From Liolophura sinensis (Eukaryota > Mollusca > Polyplacophora > Chitonida > Chitonidae), in assembly GCF_032854445.1 (NCBI RefSeq), contig NC_088300.1, positions 994,001 through 1,058,000 of the forward strand: a stretch of 64,000 nt of DNA, given 5' to 3'. Positions 1 through 13,009 of this stretch are shown here, in pieces. The notes under the pieces were generated by a model. That model searched no databases. It was not told the origin of the DNA and worked only from the letters and a program-made list of their open reading frames with translations. Position numbers and translations under genes: made by a program. How positions within the stretch are numbered: position 1 is the first letter of the stretch; every line of letters begins with the position of its first letter.

Positions 1-2942
1 TTGCTTTGATTTTGAAACTTAATAGATTCTCATAAAACCCACTTACGTGGTAACGTGAATATGTTTCTATATCTCTGTAATCTTTGGTTACTGTGATGTA
101 ACTATTAGCCAAGAAGTGTCCATAGAGTAGATTTATTTAACTGATCATAATATATCACACTAAGTCATTACTGATGTAAGTTCAAATCAATTTCTTTGAA
201 ACAACCAAAAAAACTCTGGTATTTGAATCTGAATGTGCACTTGAAGTGCTGAGCAACATTTCTTGCAATTTTCAGCATTCATTGAAAAGAAAGTGTCTGT
301 AGCTATATGTCAGTAATATCTTCTGTATGTGATGTTAATATGCACTTATTATGTGTGCTTACGAATGACAGCGGTGGTTGTGAAACGGGAAAATATTTTT
401 TCAGAAAACATGTTGACAAATTTCTTATGTTTCTATTAAAAACCATTTATGAGTGACACATCTGGAACAAAGAACTACATATTTTGCATGTAAGACAAGT
501 TTACGTGAAGTACATGTATCTGTGATCTTGTGGTCGGCATTGTGTTTATGAACATTGACCAAGGAACTGATGGAATTACACAAAGCCTGTCCACACATCT
601 GCTGTTAAGTATGAGATCTTTCCTGGAAACACAGCCCTGGAAACCCTGGAGTTCCCATGGTACTTGTGTGAGAATCTCTGGTTATGTATTTTTGTTGCCA
701 GTAGTTCTTTGTTAAGCTGAGAAAGGTGTCTGTTGCTGGGTGATGTTAAAATAAACAGCTCAAGGGATTGCTGTAATAAATGTCTCTGAATGATAAAGCT
801 TTGGGCTGAAAACTTTGGATTCTGTTTACAAGCAGATAGCCGTTTACATTGATAATGTCTCAATTCCACCGTAATTTGCCCGCAATTTAATAGATAAGTA
901 CGCTACCGCCAGACAGTCTACCCTGACCATCAATAACTACATACATCCCTCCTGTCCCAACCTGTAATTGGAACAAACGGTCAAGTTTATAACCCTTCCA
1001 TGCAGATTACTGTGGTTTAAGTTTCCAGGTAGCTGGCTTTTGGGCTCACTTTTATCACTGCTGCCTTAAGGGTAATTTCTAAGATAGCTTCAAAGGAAAC
1101 CATAATTTGTTAATAGCCACATTCTTAATTTCTGAGTGGCCACGTGCTCCATGGAATTGTCACCTGAGACGCATAAAATTTAGGTTTAGTTATTCTGTCT
1201 GGCGCACTGTCAGATCAAAGATGAAAATCCTTAACGAGCTAGGTAATTAATTACATGTGATGGCATGTCTGGATCTGATTTTTCAGTCAGTTTCTGGCAG
1301 TTTTCGTGTGCCTTAATGCAAATTAACTTTTAAAAAAGACAAGCTGGACATTTCTTCCAGGAAATTTTAATCATTATGACTGTATGACATTTATTAAAAG
1401 TGTTTTCAATTTAATTTGGCGAGAAATATAGACTTTATGATGATGCCTTTATTATTATAGGGACAAAACTTCATGATATAATTTTAATGGACTGTGATTT
1501 CACCGATTTGTTTACAAAATTCTGAGAGGAAGTAGTTAATTCTTACTTATAGTGATGGCATCTGGGAATCACCCCATAAGACGTATTCATAACAAATCAG
1601 CTGTATCTACATGAGGTTATGACAAGCGAAGATGTAGATGCTGAATCACCTAGCACAGAATGTCATGTGTTAGACTTGACAAGGCTGGCTGCTCCATCAC
1701 CTGTGTGGGTGTAATTGATGTAAAAGTGAAGTCAGAAACACGTCTATGGACAGTCTGTACAGTGTAGTCTAGTTAATGTCTGTCTGCTACAAAAATACCC
1801 TTAAAATGGGGAAAAACATACATTGTGTTTGTTTGCCATTGAGTAATGGGCACCAGCTAGAAAGGAGCCTTGCCTTGCAATAATAATACATATTATTTAT
1901 ACTATTATAGGCTGCTTTAGGCTAAGTGTTGTTGTTGTTGGGTTCATTGATAATGAAGACGTCAAAGCATCACCATGTAAATGTGAAAAGTTACGCAAGC
2001 CTATGATCCTCTTATCGCAATCTTTGTAAGTCCTGGCCAAAAAATTGAAAGCTTGTGTAACGTTTTACATTTAGATGTTGATTATTATCAGCAATTATAC
2101 ACATCTATATAGATATATCAATCATTTCAATTTGAGTATAATCAGTTCAAATAATCTTGTAATGGAGGTCCTGTGACAATAGCAGTACATCATATATTCT
2201 GATGTAGATTTTAATGATACAGCTTTTTTGAAGTAGAATTTATTGTTGAAGATGATGGATGTACTGTGTGCTTGGTGTGATGGGTGATATGCTTTCAGAT
2301 TGCTGACATGTAAATAATTAAAGAACAAGTATATGTTTAGTTTAATTGAACAGGTAGAATACAAACACAGTAACTTATATAGCTTCAAGCAAAAAAGGCA
2401 GGTTGCCACTGTGCCTGTAGGTTGGAAAAGCTCTGATATTACATTAAGGCGCACTATTGGCCTTTCTTGGCCAGACAGATCATGTGACTCACCAATTCTT
2501 GTTTAAGTCTATGCTCCAATATTACAGATCTCATGTGATAATGAGTGAAAAGCTGATAGAGCACCCTCTCTGATATGGAGGTCTCTGTTGAAAGTATCAT
2601 CTGCATGTGTTATCATTTCATGTCAGTGTACACGGAGTTCATATGGTCACACCTGGATTTCTGCAAATTTCCACCTGAGACTGTACAGGTAGCCACTATT
2701 TAGTCTCCTTCAGTGGCCTGTGGTATATTACCTAATAATGTCCCATCATCATATCTATCACTACAATGTCAACAGCCTACATGATGGGGCACATCTGTTT
2801 TCAAGTGTCACAACATTCCTGTTTGACCTTTACGCCTATCTCCCATGGCTTGTTAAGCGATATTGTCTGGCACTTGGCCTATGGAGGCTCTTGTGTAGAC
2901 ACTATTTGCAGGTTCTGTCCCTGTCTGTATTCTGTGCTGGTT
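1..2942. other. no gene recognised; CpG-poor intronic or intergenic DNA
   Basis: This is A+T-rich sequence with very few CG dinucleotides. Only short open frames occur, and none has recognisable motifs or a convincing pair of splice sites. It is probably intron or upstream flank of the BH3-type gene further right. Confidence 0.6.
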
Positions 2943-2967
2943 TCTCTCTCTCTCTCTCTCTCTCTCT
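2943..2967. repeat. (TC)n microsatellite
   Basis: About twelve uninterrupted TC dinucleotides follow a pyrimidine-rich stretch. It gives rise to spurious serine/leucine and arginine/glutamate open frames on the two strands. Confidence 0.95.
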
Positions 2968-4553
2968 GAGGGGTGATTGATCTGCCTGTACAAACCACAG
3001 TCCATGCAATCTCCTATCATCTCAACCCTGCCCACAGATAACACCCAGTCTTCTGTTAGCCCAGCTTCACACTCCTTTACCTCTCCTCCTCCCCCCACTC
3101 TGCCCTGGCCAGGCTATTTTTAGCATTGATGTAATCCTATATTTCAGTTGTTCTCTTATACTTTACTTTTAGATCATTTGAGTAATTTATCTACGTTACC
3201 TTGTATTTCACATTTGTTTTGTGTAGAAAAAAGACGAGACAATGTTAGAGCTTTTAGAGAGGCATATTATGGTACTAGTATAATGGTTCCAGTGTGGTGT
3301 GAGGAAATCATGACTTCTTTGTTTATACACTTTCTCCTTGAAAGTATGTTGAAAACTTTGTCACTGCTTTTGAGGTAATATTAAAAATTACCAAGAACTC
3401 AGCTCTAAAAAGGAGAACCAGAAGTGAAAAACAGGAAGGTGTTTCCTGTTAAACAGATCTATTATTTTTAAATCCTTTCTTAGTTTTTATTTAAGCAGGA
3501 ATGAATTAGCAGTAGGCCTGAGGTTGACCCCCTTAAGTGGTTGATGTTTTAACAAGGCCCAGCCATTGAAATATAACCTGTACCATATGGGTCTGCTCCT
3601 GTCAAAGCTACAACTTGGCACACTGCCAAATCATTTTTTTTTACTCCTAGCTACAGTATTTGTTTTTAAGTTCAGTGTACAAATCTATGATCATAATGAA
3701 GACCTGTTTACCCTGACTGCATGTGTTTTGATTTGACAACAAAAAGGTTGTGCAGATCTAGAAAACCATTGATGTTACATCAGTTACCTTTGAGAGCGCC
3801 AATTTATTTCAACATTTATCTTTATACATACTCACAATTACTGCATTATTAATTCCAGAATATTAACTTTTTTCCAAGTTAATGATGCTTTTCTTTTAGA
3901 AAAACATTGTTATCCATATTGTTACATTTTGTAAGAAATGTTCCAGACTGCCAGTTTTGCCATAAAATTTGTCAGTGAATAGTTATTTGTGATGGTTCAG
4001 TTAACTGAAAGCTGGAACTGATTATTACAAGTTATTCTGGAATTTCTGGTAGATGTCTGAAACACAGGTCTTGTGTAATGTATTTAATTTATGAATACAA
4101 AGACAAGAACTAGACAAAAATTTATTCAATAAACATACCCAATCTCAAAACCGTATTCTTATGAAATTTTTTTGTTCTTTTTTATTTTACTATTATTTTT
4201 CAATTAATAGTGGTTATGGTGAAAAAAGGCATGACTTGACATGTCCTGTTGGAAAGAATTTAGACAGAATTATTTGTCAGATTTATAACCCATTAGTATG
4301 GTAATAGGTTTAGAAATCACTTGTGGGTGGTTAAAGTTAAGCACAGTGTTATTGGCAGGGGTAAGCCTTGTGTGTGAAGAGCAGGGGATAGGGGAGGTGT
4401 AGAGGGTTACTAGCCAGGGTTTTCCCACAGACTCTGATTGTTTTGTGAAAATGCTCCAGTTTCCTTTGAGTTTGTTTCTACCTGATGGTTGTCAGAAATA
4501 CATGCCTAGTGGTCTGTGAACATTGGTAAGTAGGATAGGGCTGTGTGGGATAA
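2968..4553. other. no gene recognised
   Basis: CpG-depleted, A+T-rich DNA with scattered T-runs. No motif-bearing reading frame or RNA gene was seen. Confidence 0.55.
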
Positions 4554-4593
4554 CCCCCCCCCCCCTGCCCCCCCCCCCCCCCCCCCCCCCCCC
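4554..4593. repeat. poly-C tract with one TG interruption
   Basis: A 12-base C run, TG, then a 26-base C run. The minus strand is a G-tract able to form a quadruplex, and the plus strand could form an i-motif. The exact length is likely to be unreliable in any assembly. Confidence 0.9.
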
Positions 4594-6070
4594 GGACTGG
4601 CAGGCACTCCATGGGTACCGGGCAGGTGTACAACGGAGGATGTGCATAACATCCTAATTTTTCCACAGTATGCCTCATAAAATTAGAAATGAAATTGTTT
4701 TAATTAAAAACTGCATTATGTGGATCTCCTTAATATTGGTAATATACATGACTTTGTACACAGGACAATTGGCTGTGGGTCATATCTGTCAAGATGTGCT
4801 GTATTACAACATAGAAATGCGTGGAGGAATTAGTGGGGAGATAATAGAGCCTGGAGGCAGAATGATCTGCCTCCAGTCTTAGGGTGTAGTGAGCACTCCA
4901 GGGGGTAGACCCCTATCAGAACTCCACCTCATGCCTAAACTATGAAGTCTGCCACACCACTGTCTGTAACCTATAGGTCTGCCACTGCTGTAGCCACACA
5001 GCATAAAAAATTACCCTGGAGACAAATTTTCCAGATGGGGGCCAATGGTATGGCTGTAGAAAGCAGTGGCTGACTGCTACCAGCTGACATGCACCAAACT
5101 CTGAGACACAGTCTGGCTTAAGGGGCGCTGGGAAAATTGGCAACTGCTAGGGAAGATACTCTTAGTTTAGAATCTGAGCAAACCTAAATAGGGTTACTGA
5201 CACCTCATTGGTGCCAAGATGGATCCAAGAGGACACATAGTAGTAGTATAGCTGTAGTAAAAGTGACTAGTGAAAACCTATAGCCGTGGGAACTGTACCA
5301 GCATGGAAACTCAAGCCACCCCACACCCCACCTAACCAAAATCCCCGCCATCTGCACCTCTGTATATCCAAGCTGTCTTACTAGGCCAGCGGTGCAGGGA
5401 CATGCCCTCAATATGTCACTACTTTGTTTTCCAGCCACTGGCCCCACTTGGATCTGTCAAAATGCCTTTCAATTATCTGTCAGGGAAAGCCAGTGCCAGA
5501 TTTAGGTCTTTGTTTATATACTATCCTTGTCCTTAGCCTGGACACCCCTGAAAATTAGAGCCATCGGGTCACAGGGATGCCTGTGGACACTCAACAGATA
5601 CACAAACACTGAGGGAAGCAGAGGAAGCGTGTGGCCCATTGCTAGGTGAGAACCACTGAGCAAACAGGACACAGTTTAAGGGAACCCTGGGCTGACCGCC
5701 TACCCCAGGGGAACCACAAACCACCTCAGACATGGGGGAGGAGGTGAAAGAAGTTGAGAGTGATGGAGGTGGGGAGGGTTGTTGGGAGTTGGATTGGGCA
5801 GCTGTCCAGCTTATCTGGCATGTTAGATGCTTTCCAACAAGTTTCCAACAAGAGACTGCCCTAAACTGCACAGATGACAGACACAGTGGCACCTGGCCCA
5901 CAGAAAGGGTTTTGATTGTGACCAGGAGACAAAGCCATAATGGTGCTTGTAGAGCTTAACACAGAGACCTGCGTAGTGCATGGCTATTTGAACTTCAACA
6001 TAGCCATGAAGAGAGACACACAAAAACAGAGAAATGATCCTAGCCAAAACATGCTTATCTCTGATGCTGC
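4594..6070. other. no gene recognised
   Basis: Moderately G+C-richer DNA with short frames on both strands (for example about 110 codons on the minus strand at 5569-5901). None has recognisable domains. The lengths are within what chance gives in a window of this size. Confidence 0.5.
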
Positions 6071-6071
6071 C

Positions 6072-6386
6072 CACAGAGCTAGTACAAGCCAAACAATTAG
6101 TGTGTGATGCCACAGAGCTAGTACAAGCCAAACAGTTAGTGTGTGATGTCACAGAGCTAGTACAATCCAAACAATTAGTGTGTGATGCCACAGAGCTAGT
6201 ACAAGCCAAACAATTAGTGTGTGATGCCACAGAGCTAGTACAAGCCAAACAATTAGTGTGTGATGCCACAGAGCTAGTACAAGCCAAACAATTAGTGTGT
6301 GATGCCACAGAGCTAGTACAAGCCAAACAATTAGTGTGTGATGTCACAGAGCTAGTACAAGCCAAACAATTAGTGTGTGATGTCAC
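6072..6386. repeat. 39-bp minisatellite, about 8 copies
   Basis: The unit contains CAGAGCTAGTACAAGCCAAA followed by CAATTAGTGTGTGATGCCA. Copies are nearly identical, with a few substitutions (GCC/GTC, AAGCC/AATCC). Because 39 is divisible by three and the unit lacks stops, both strands stay open across the array. This explains the repetitive 133- and 194-codon frames and is not evidence of coding. Confidence 0.95.
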
Positions 6387-7189
6387 TGATGTGGGAATCA
6401 CAAACATTGATATTATATCAAATACATATTCTTAAGAACTTGTCATATACATTTAATTTGACCACTAAACAAATTACAGTTACCAGAGGATAAGAGAATA
6501 GATTTACATATGTATGGGTATTCTTAGTTTGAAAAGGAGAAAAAAGAATCTTTGATGTTTTAGTGTTTGCCACCATTGTGCATGATGCAGTGACTCTTTT
6601 TGTAGCCCCTTTTGTACACTTATCTATGAACCAGAATGGCTATGCTGTGAAGGTTCTACATTATGTGTAAAGTATTCACCCTGTTATATATATGGCCAAA
6701 CTCTGCAGACCTGTGGTGTTCCTGTACACAGAGTTTAATGTGAAGAACTGAAGAATATCTAGTGTTTTTTATTTATATACTAGTGATATAGGGCTTTTAG
6801 CCCTGTCTTCACTTAATCATCATACCTAAAGAATGGGGCTAAAATATTGAAAGAATGGGTGTAATTACTGTAAGACGTGAGGAATTATATGTTGGGTCAT
6901 TAAGGTAGAGCAGTGATGTAGTATTTATTAGATGTGATAATTGTTGGTTTAGCCACACAGCGCAATCATCCTGCAGGAACTGTTGGCCTCTGCTCTGTGT
7001 CTGTAAACATTGCCTCACAGTACTCACTTTAGGCCAGCCTCTGTCTATAGGCGGGTATTTCCGAGCGCTGATGTAATGTGGGCTGTCTAGACAGACCATC
7101 AGAGCAGGGGGAAGCTTCCGCTAGCTGGGTAATGATCTCTGTAGGTCATCAGGTTATTGGCCCATTAATGATCAATACACAGAAACATC
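6387..7189. other. no gene recognised
   Basis: A+T-rich spacer between two tandem arrays. No coding or RNA signature was seen. Confidence 0.5.
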
Positions 7190-9004
7190 ACACCTGAGTT
7201 TATGCTCTCATTAAACGAGCAGCATGTCAGGTGCAACAGCACACCTGACTTTATATGTTCTCATTTATTAAACAGCCCTTCAGGTACGTCAGGGCACCTG
7301 AGATATTATTCTTGTGTAAAAGACAAACCTATGATAAGGTACATCAGTACACCTGAGACATTATTCTTGTGTAACAGACACACCTATGATAAGGTACATC
7401 AGTACACCTGAGACATTATTCTTGTGTAACAGACACACCTGTGATAAGGCACATCAGCACACCTGAGACATTCTTCTTTTGCTACAGGCATGCCTATGAT
7501 AAAGTACAACAGCACACCTGAGACATTATTCTTGTGTAACAGACACACCTATGATAAGGTACATCAGCACACCTGAGACATTATTCTTGTGTAACAGACA
7601 CAACTATGATAAATTACATCAGCACACCTGAGACATTATTCTTGTGTAACAGACAAACCTATGATAAGGTACATCAGTACACCTGAGACATTATTCTTGT
7701 GTAACAGACACACCTATGATAAGGTACATCAGCACACCTGAGACATTCTTCTTGTGTAACAGACACACCTATGATAAGGTACATCAGCACACCTGAGACA
7801 TTCTTCTTGTGTAACAGACACACCTATGATAAGGTACATCAGCACACCTGAGACATTCTTCTTGTGTAACAGACACACCTATGATAAGGTACATCAGCAC
7901 ACCTGAGACATTCTTCTTGTGTAACAGACACACCTATGATAAGGTACATCAGTACACCTGAGACATTATTCTTGTGTAACAGACACACCTATGATAAGGT
8001 ACATCAGCACACCTGAGACATTATTCTTGTGTAACAGACAAACCTATGATAAGGTACATCAGTACACCTGAGACATTATTCTTGTGTAACAGACACACCA
8101 ATGATAAGGTACATCAGTACACCTGAGACATTATTCTTGTGTAACAGACACAACTATGATAAGGTACATCAGTACACCGGAGACATTATTCTTGTGTAAC
8201 AGACAAACCTATGATAAGGTACATCAGTACACCTGAGACATTATTCTTGTGTAACAGACACACCAATGATAAGGTACATCAGTACACCTGAGACATTATT
8301 CTTGTGTAACAGACACACCTATGATAAGGTACATCAGCACACCTGAGACATTCTTCTTGTGTAACAGACACACCTATGATAAGGTACATCAGCACACCTG
8401 AGACATTATTCTTGTGTAACAGACACAACTATGATAAGGTACATCAGTACACCGGAGACATTATTCTTGTGTAACAGACACACCTATGATAAGGTACATC
8501 TGCACACCTGAGACATTATTCTTGTGTAAAAGACACACCTATGATAAGGTACATCAGTACACCTGAGACATTATTCTTGTGTAACAGACAAACCTATGAT
8601 AAGGTACATCTGCACACCTGAGACATTCTTCTTGTGTAACAGACACAACTATGATAAATTACATCAGCACACCTGAGACATTATTCTTGTGTAACAGACA
8701 CACCTGTGATAAGGCACATCAGTACACCTGAGACATTATTCTTGTGTAACAGACACAACTATGATAAGGTACATCAGTACACCGGAGACATTATTCTTGT
8801 GTAACAGACACAACTATGATAAGGTACATCAGTACACCTGAGACATTATTCTTGTGTAACAGACAAACCTATGATAAGGTACATCAGTATACCTGAGACA
8901 TCATTCATGTGTAACAGACACACCTATGATAAATTACATCAGCACACCTGAGACATTCTTCTTGTGTAACAGACACACCTGTGATAAGGTACATCAGCAC
9001 ACCT
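7190..9004. repeat. 55-bp minisatellite, about 31 copies
   Basis: The unit combines ACCTATGATAAGGTACATCA, GCACACCTGAGACATT and CTTCTTGTGTAACAGACAC. The first units (7190-7300) are degenerate and the rest are very uniform. Variant positions (GCACACC/GTACACC, CATTATT/CATTCTT, CACACCT/CACAACT/CAAACCT) occur in runs, which indicates block duplication. The unit is not a multiple of three, so no long frame results. The right end runs into SINE-derived sequence. Confidence 0.95.
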
Positions 9005-9021
9005 GGAGTAGTCTAGTTTAT

Positions 9022-9246
9022 TGAACAGGTTCCCCCGGGCTCTGCCCGGTTTCCACCCACTATAATGCTTGTTTTAATAATAAACAGCAATTCATATACA
9101 ACACCACACCTGATTGAGTTACTCTTGTTTAACTCATGCTGGCTTCCTCTCCAGCTGTAAGTGGGAAGGTTTGGCAGCAACCTGCGGATGGTCATGGGAT
9201 TTCCTCAGGCTCTGCCTAGCTTCCTCCCACCATAATGCTGGCCGCA
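9022..9246 (+). mobile_element. SINE fragments (type A, tRNA-derived), degraded
   Basis: Two overlapping pieces match the type-A SINE core seen intact at 28533-28785. The piece at 9028-9070 carries the CCCCCGGGCTCTGCCCGGTT segment. The piece at 9125-9246 carries the CTCATGCTGG..GCAACCTGCGGATGG..CACCATAATGCTGGCCGC segment. Both lack the head and tail. The internal repetition suggests one SINE interrupted or duplicated, then mutated. It lies at the edge of the 55-bp array. Confidence 0.75.
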
Positions 9247-10374
9247 TTCTCATTTATTTTCTGTAGAGCAGTCTATATAAATAAAACATTTAAATCAATC
9301 TTTGATTTCTCGGAATCTATTGCATGATTTACAAGGAACGGAGAGTTTATCTCTAAGGAAATGTTGAGATCATTATGTGCTGTGATGTTGCATTCTGCTA
9401 TAATTTCACTGGAAATGTACATGTACGCTTTACCTGGTAAACTATACCTTGGCTCAAGCCCCCCGTGGGAGAGTTCTGCCAAATCCCAAGGACTGTGTGG
9501 TTGAATTGTGGTTGCCCTTGAAAATTCCTAAAAATCCTATTTGAACCAAGCAAGAAATGTCAACAGTAAAAAGTCTGTGTTCAGACACAGAATTGTCTCT
9601 TCCCATCTATCTACGTTTTTGCCATCATATACTGATCATCTCTTCCTGATTTGGGTCAAGGAAAACACTTTGCAGTAACACATCCTCTCAGGTTACTCTG
9701 AATGTAGATATGTCAAGATGTGACTGATACTCTCTGGTGATTGATTGGAAAATTTGAAACAGAATCGTGGGACCTGATTGGATGAGATGATAACAGTGAA
9801 TTCCAGTATGAGTATTTCTGCTGTTGAAATGAACCAAAGGTCCTGTTACTTTGCCGAATCATGGAGAGTAATTACCATAGAGAGAGTTTAAGTTGGGTTT
9901 GAAAAGCATTGTAGTTGAATTTGTTAACATGATGTCCTGATTAAGGCATAGTTGTTAGAGGCGCCTCGTGAAAACTGAAGAAATTCTACATATCACGGAG
10001 CTCTGAAAATACTTTACCCCACAAATTCACAATCCCGATCTAAAGCATCTGCCTTTTGGCTTGCAAAAAGTTTAAAGAAAGGAAAATTGAATAAAACTTG
10101 CAACTGTCTGACTTCTGTCATTGAGTCTTGCAGCAATTGATAAATGTATCATTGGTACATATGTTAAAAATTTAATATCACATTTGTTTTAAGTTTAAGA
10201 TATTTAACATGTTTAAATGTTCTATCATTATGACAGTTAAAAGAAATATGCAAAAATTTGATGGTATGCAATATTATTTCTTTGATGTCTATTAATATGT
10301 TTTGCTCTAAGATGCTACACAGACGTGTAACATCATTGCTCTGTCAGAAGCAATTTAGGGATTAAGTGAACCTC
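9247..10374. other. no gene recognised
   Basis: CpG-poor A+T-rich DNA, with only chance-length frames. Confidence 0.5.
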
Positions 10375-10515
10375 TGTGTCTTAATCCCCACCACAAACCA
10401 CAGGGATATGGTTAATCCTCACTTATCCCTACAAACCACAGGGATATGGTTAATCCCTCACTTATCATCAGGGATATGGTTAATCCTCACTTATCCCTAC
10501 GCACCACAGGGGCAT
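10375..10515. repeat. short degenerate tandem repeat, 3-4 copies
   Basis: Copies share CACAGGGATATGGTTAATCC followed by TCACTTATCC. One copy is shortened and the last is diverged. Confidence 0.8.
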
Positions 10516-11575
10516 GCTATCAGCACTCTTGTGGTTTTGTTCTTTAAGCTTACTTAGGTTACCTGCGGCATCCAGGTAATTAGTGTTTCCGTTTTGACTT
10601 GATGGGCTGAGCAATTGGCCTGCGCAAATTTCATACTTTTCAGGATCAAAAGACTGAATGATATTTACTGGCTTGTGTCAAACTGTCAATCCCTTCTTCC
10701 AGTTACAGGTGTCTCATCATTATCAGCTGAGATACGTGATACCCATGTGCCATATCAGTATTTTTACCTGCTCGTGCTTATCTTAATTAGAGACTAATCA
10801 GCCATGGAAACAACTTGATACCCCATCTGTGGGACGTCTTGAATTTCCTTGCCCTTAGGCCAAGCTTCAATTAACTTCTCCAGTAAATGATTTCTTGACT
10901 ATGAAGGATACCTCTTCAGTCTTGATTAAGTAGGCTGTGTTGTAGCTTACATCATTTAGGAAGTCTGTTTGTTGCGTATTATGGACAAAAACAAAGACAG
11001 AAAATTTTTCTGTTCATAGCATTTTAAAATTTTGTTACCTTTACTATTATTCATAGACCATGCAAACTGTACTGAATACTACTGGTGCCTGTAACATGGA
11101 CTTCATCTTTTTGCTGGTATATATTAGACGTACCATTTCCCCACACAGGAGCCATGTGTATATTGGTATGTGTGCTTAGTGGCAGTTCTTGTCTTTCTCA
11201 CTGGTGGGTCAATATTGGACAAAACCAGGCCTTGAGTACTTGTCAGTAAGCTAACACTATCATTAATGCCTTTGAGTCTGACCTACATATTCGGTAACAT
11301 TGATTTCTGAGATCAAAGAGTGATAATTGTAGCTGCTGTAACAGCAGACAAAAACCATGGTTTCCACAAATGGTTAGAGTGAGCCGCAGGTTACAAAGGC
11401 TTTCAGTGGGCCACTCATCAAGGGTTTACAAAGAGTCGTCTGTGGCAAGCTATGAAAATTACTATATAGCTAGACGTTGGAGAATATGAGTCAAAAGTTC
11501 ACTGTTTCTTTTTTATGTGGTATTCACTTGGAACATTAAATGCTCTAAATTCTTCCACACACTACCTGCTTAATG
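10516..11575. other. no gene recognised
   Basis: No domain-bearing frame or RNA gene was seen. It is probably intron of the gene containing the exon at 12779. Confidence 0.5.
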
Positions 11576-12362
11576 TGACCTGCTGTATTACATTAGATGG
11601 TAGACAATACATGTATGCTTGTTGAGGAAGTTTTGTGACCTACAGTATTACATAAGATGGTAGACAATACATGTATGCTTGTTGAGGAAGTTTTGTGACC
11701 TGCAGTATTACATAAGATGGTAGACAATACATGTATGCTTGTTGAGGAAGTTTTGTGACCTACAGTATTACATAAGATGGTAGGACAATACATGTATGCT
11801 TGTTGAGGAAGTTTTGTGACCTGCAGTATTACATAAGATGGTAGACAATACATGTATGCTTGTTGAGGAACGTTTTGTGACCTGCAGTATTACATAAGAT
11901 GGTAGACAATACATGTATGCTTGTTGAGGAAGTTTTGTGACCTACAGTATTACATAAGATGGTAGACAATACATGTATGCTTGTTGAGGAAGTTTTGTGA
12001 CCTGCAGCTATTACATAAGATAGGTAGACAATACATGTATGCTTGTTGAGGAAGTTTTGTGACCTGCAGTATTACATAAGATGGTAGACAATACATGTAT
12101 GCTTGTTCGAGGAAGTTTTGTGACCTGCAGTATTACATAAGATGGTAGACAATACATGTATGCTTGTTGAGGAAGTTGGCTGACCTGCAGTATTACATAA
12201 GATGGTAGACAATACATGTATGCTTGTTGAGGAAGTTTTGTGAACCTGCAGTATTACATAAGATGGTAGGACAATACATGTATGCTTGTTGAGGAAGTTT
12301 TGTGACCTGCAGTATTACATAAGATGGTAGACAATACAATGTATGCATGTTGAGGAAGTTTT
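11576..12362. repeat. 60-bp minisatellite, about 13 copies
   Basis: The unit includes TTACATAAGATGGTAGACAA, TACATGTATGCTTGTTGAGG and AAGTTTTGTGACCTGCAGTA. Copies are almost identical except for isolated one-base insertions, for example extra bases near 11783, 11870, 12008, 12021, 12108, 12243 and 12270. These break the otherwise open minus-strand frame. Confidence 0.95.
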
Positions 12363-12778
12363 GATCGTCGTCCAGTGATATTCCACGTCCTCCAAGCTTT
12401 TTATTACGCTGGACATTTTGGCACATTTTGAGGCTACCATCCTGTGTGGGTCAAGAAAATTATAAGTTTGTACGTACCTTATTATGGGCAAAATGTTGTA
12501 AATGATTTAGGCATTTATGTATTTTTGTCTGTGGTAATCTGAATCTGATGTAAAACAGTCTCTTTCCTGAAATTTTCCTATTTTTTTTTTCATTTAGCAT
12601 GGTGAATGACAAAATGTGTCTGACAAAAAAACCACACAAAATAGCTCTGCCCCTATAAAGTACATGTACTGTGATAATGTTGAGAATAGGCAAAATGCAT
12701 GTGTAAGTTCATTGGAAATAATGCTGACTATTAGTTATTATTTCTGTCATCTTGCAATTGTTGGGTCTCATGTTGTAG
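12363..12778 (+). other. intron end with 3' splice site
   Basis: A+T-rich sequence ending in a pyrimidine-biased stretch and TTGTAG at 12773-12778, directly before the BH3 exon. This AG is chosen because the exon then starts in phase 0 and is open throughout. Confidence 0.55.
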
Positions 12779-13009
12779 GTTCTGCTCACACCAGGTTACG
12801 ACATCACTCAGAAGGGGGAGTATAGTGAGGAAGCAGACACCACATTTCGCCTGAGCCTCTGCCGGACCTTGTCCCCCGTGACGCGGGGACCGCTCTATCT
12901 CATTACCCAATGTGCCCCCGCCATAGCCAGCCAACCAGAGATAGAAGTGGGACGTCAACTCCGCAGAATCAGTGATGAGTTTCATTTCGAATTTATCCGA
13001 GGAAATTTG
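12779..13009 (+). CDS. BCL2L11-like: internal exon of a Bim/Bmf-like BH3-only apoptosis protein
   Basis: This is an open exon of 231 bases (77 codons, phase 0 at both ends). It is bounded by TTGTAG on the left and TTG|GTAAGA on the right, and is clearly G+C-richer than its surroundings. The last 27 residues contain PEIEVGRQLRRISDEFHFEF. This matches the BH3 pattern of four spaced hydrophobic residues (I/V, L, I, F) with the conserved L-x-x-x-[G/S]-D core, here L-R-R-I-S-D-E-F. The PEI...LRRI.DEF spacing is closest to vertebrate Bim; Bmf is the next candidate. In that family the BH3 helix docks into the groove of Bcl-2-type survival proteins at mitochondria and triggers apoptosis. The preceding 50 residues are not recognised. 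No dynein-light-chain motif (DKxTQT type) was found nearby. First exon, start codon and C-terminus are not established; upstream exons may lie left of the window. Confidence 0.75.

Noticed and set aside
1619-1714. small acidic ORF (31 codons) as a first exon of the BH3 gene
   Set aside because: The start context and possible donor are weak and no conserved motif such as a dynein light chain site is present.
6034-6435. 133-codon repetitive protein on + and 194-codon protein on -
   Set aside because: Both are the same 39-bp minisatellite read in open frames. No start or splice context and no sequence diversity beyond the repeat.
7190-9004. CRISPR-like array of regularly spaced repeats
   Set aside because: Whole 55-bp units repeat with no variable spacers, and the context is an animal genome.
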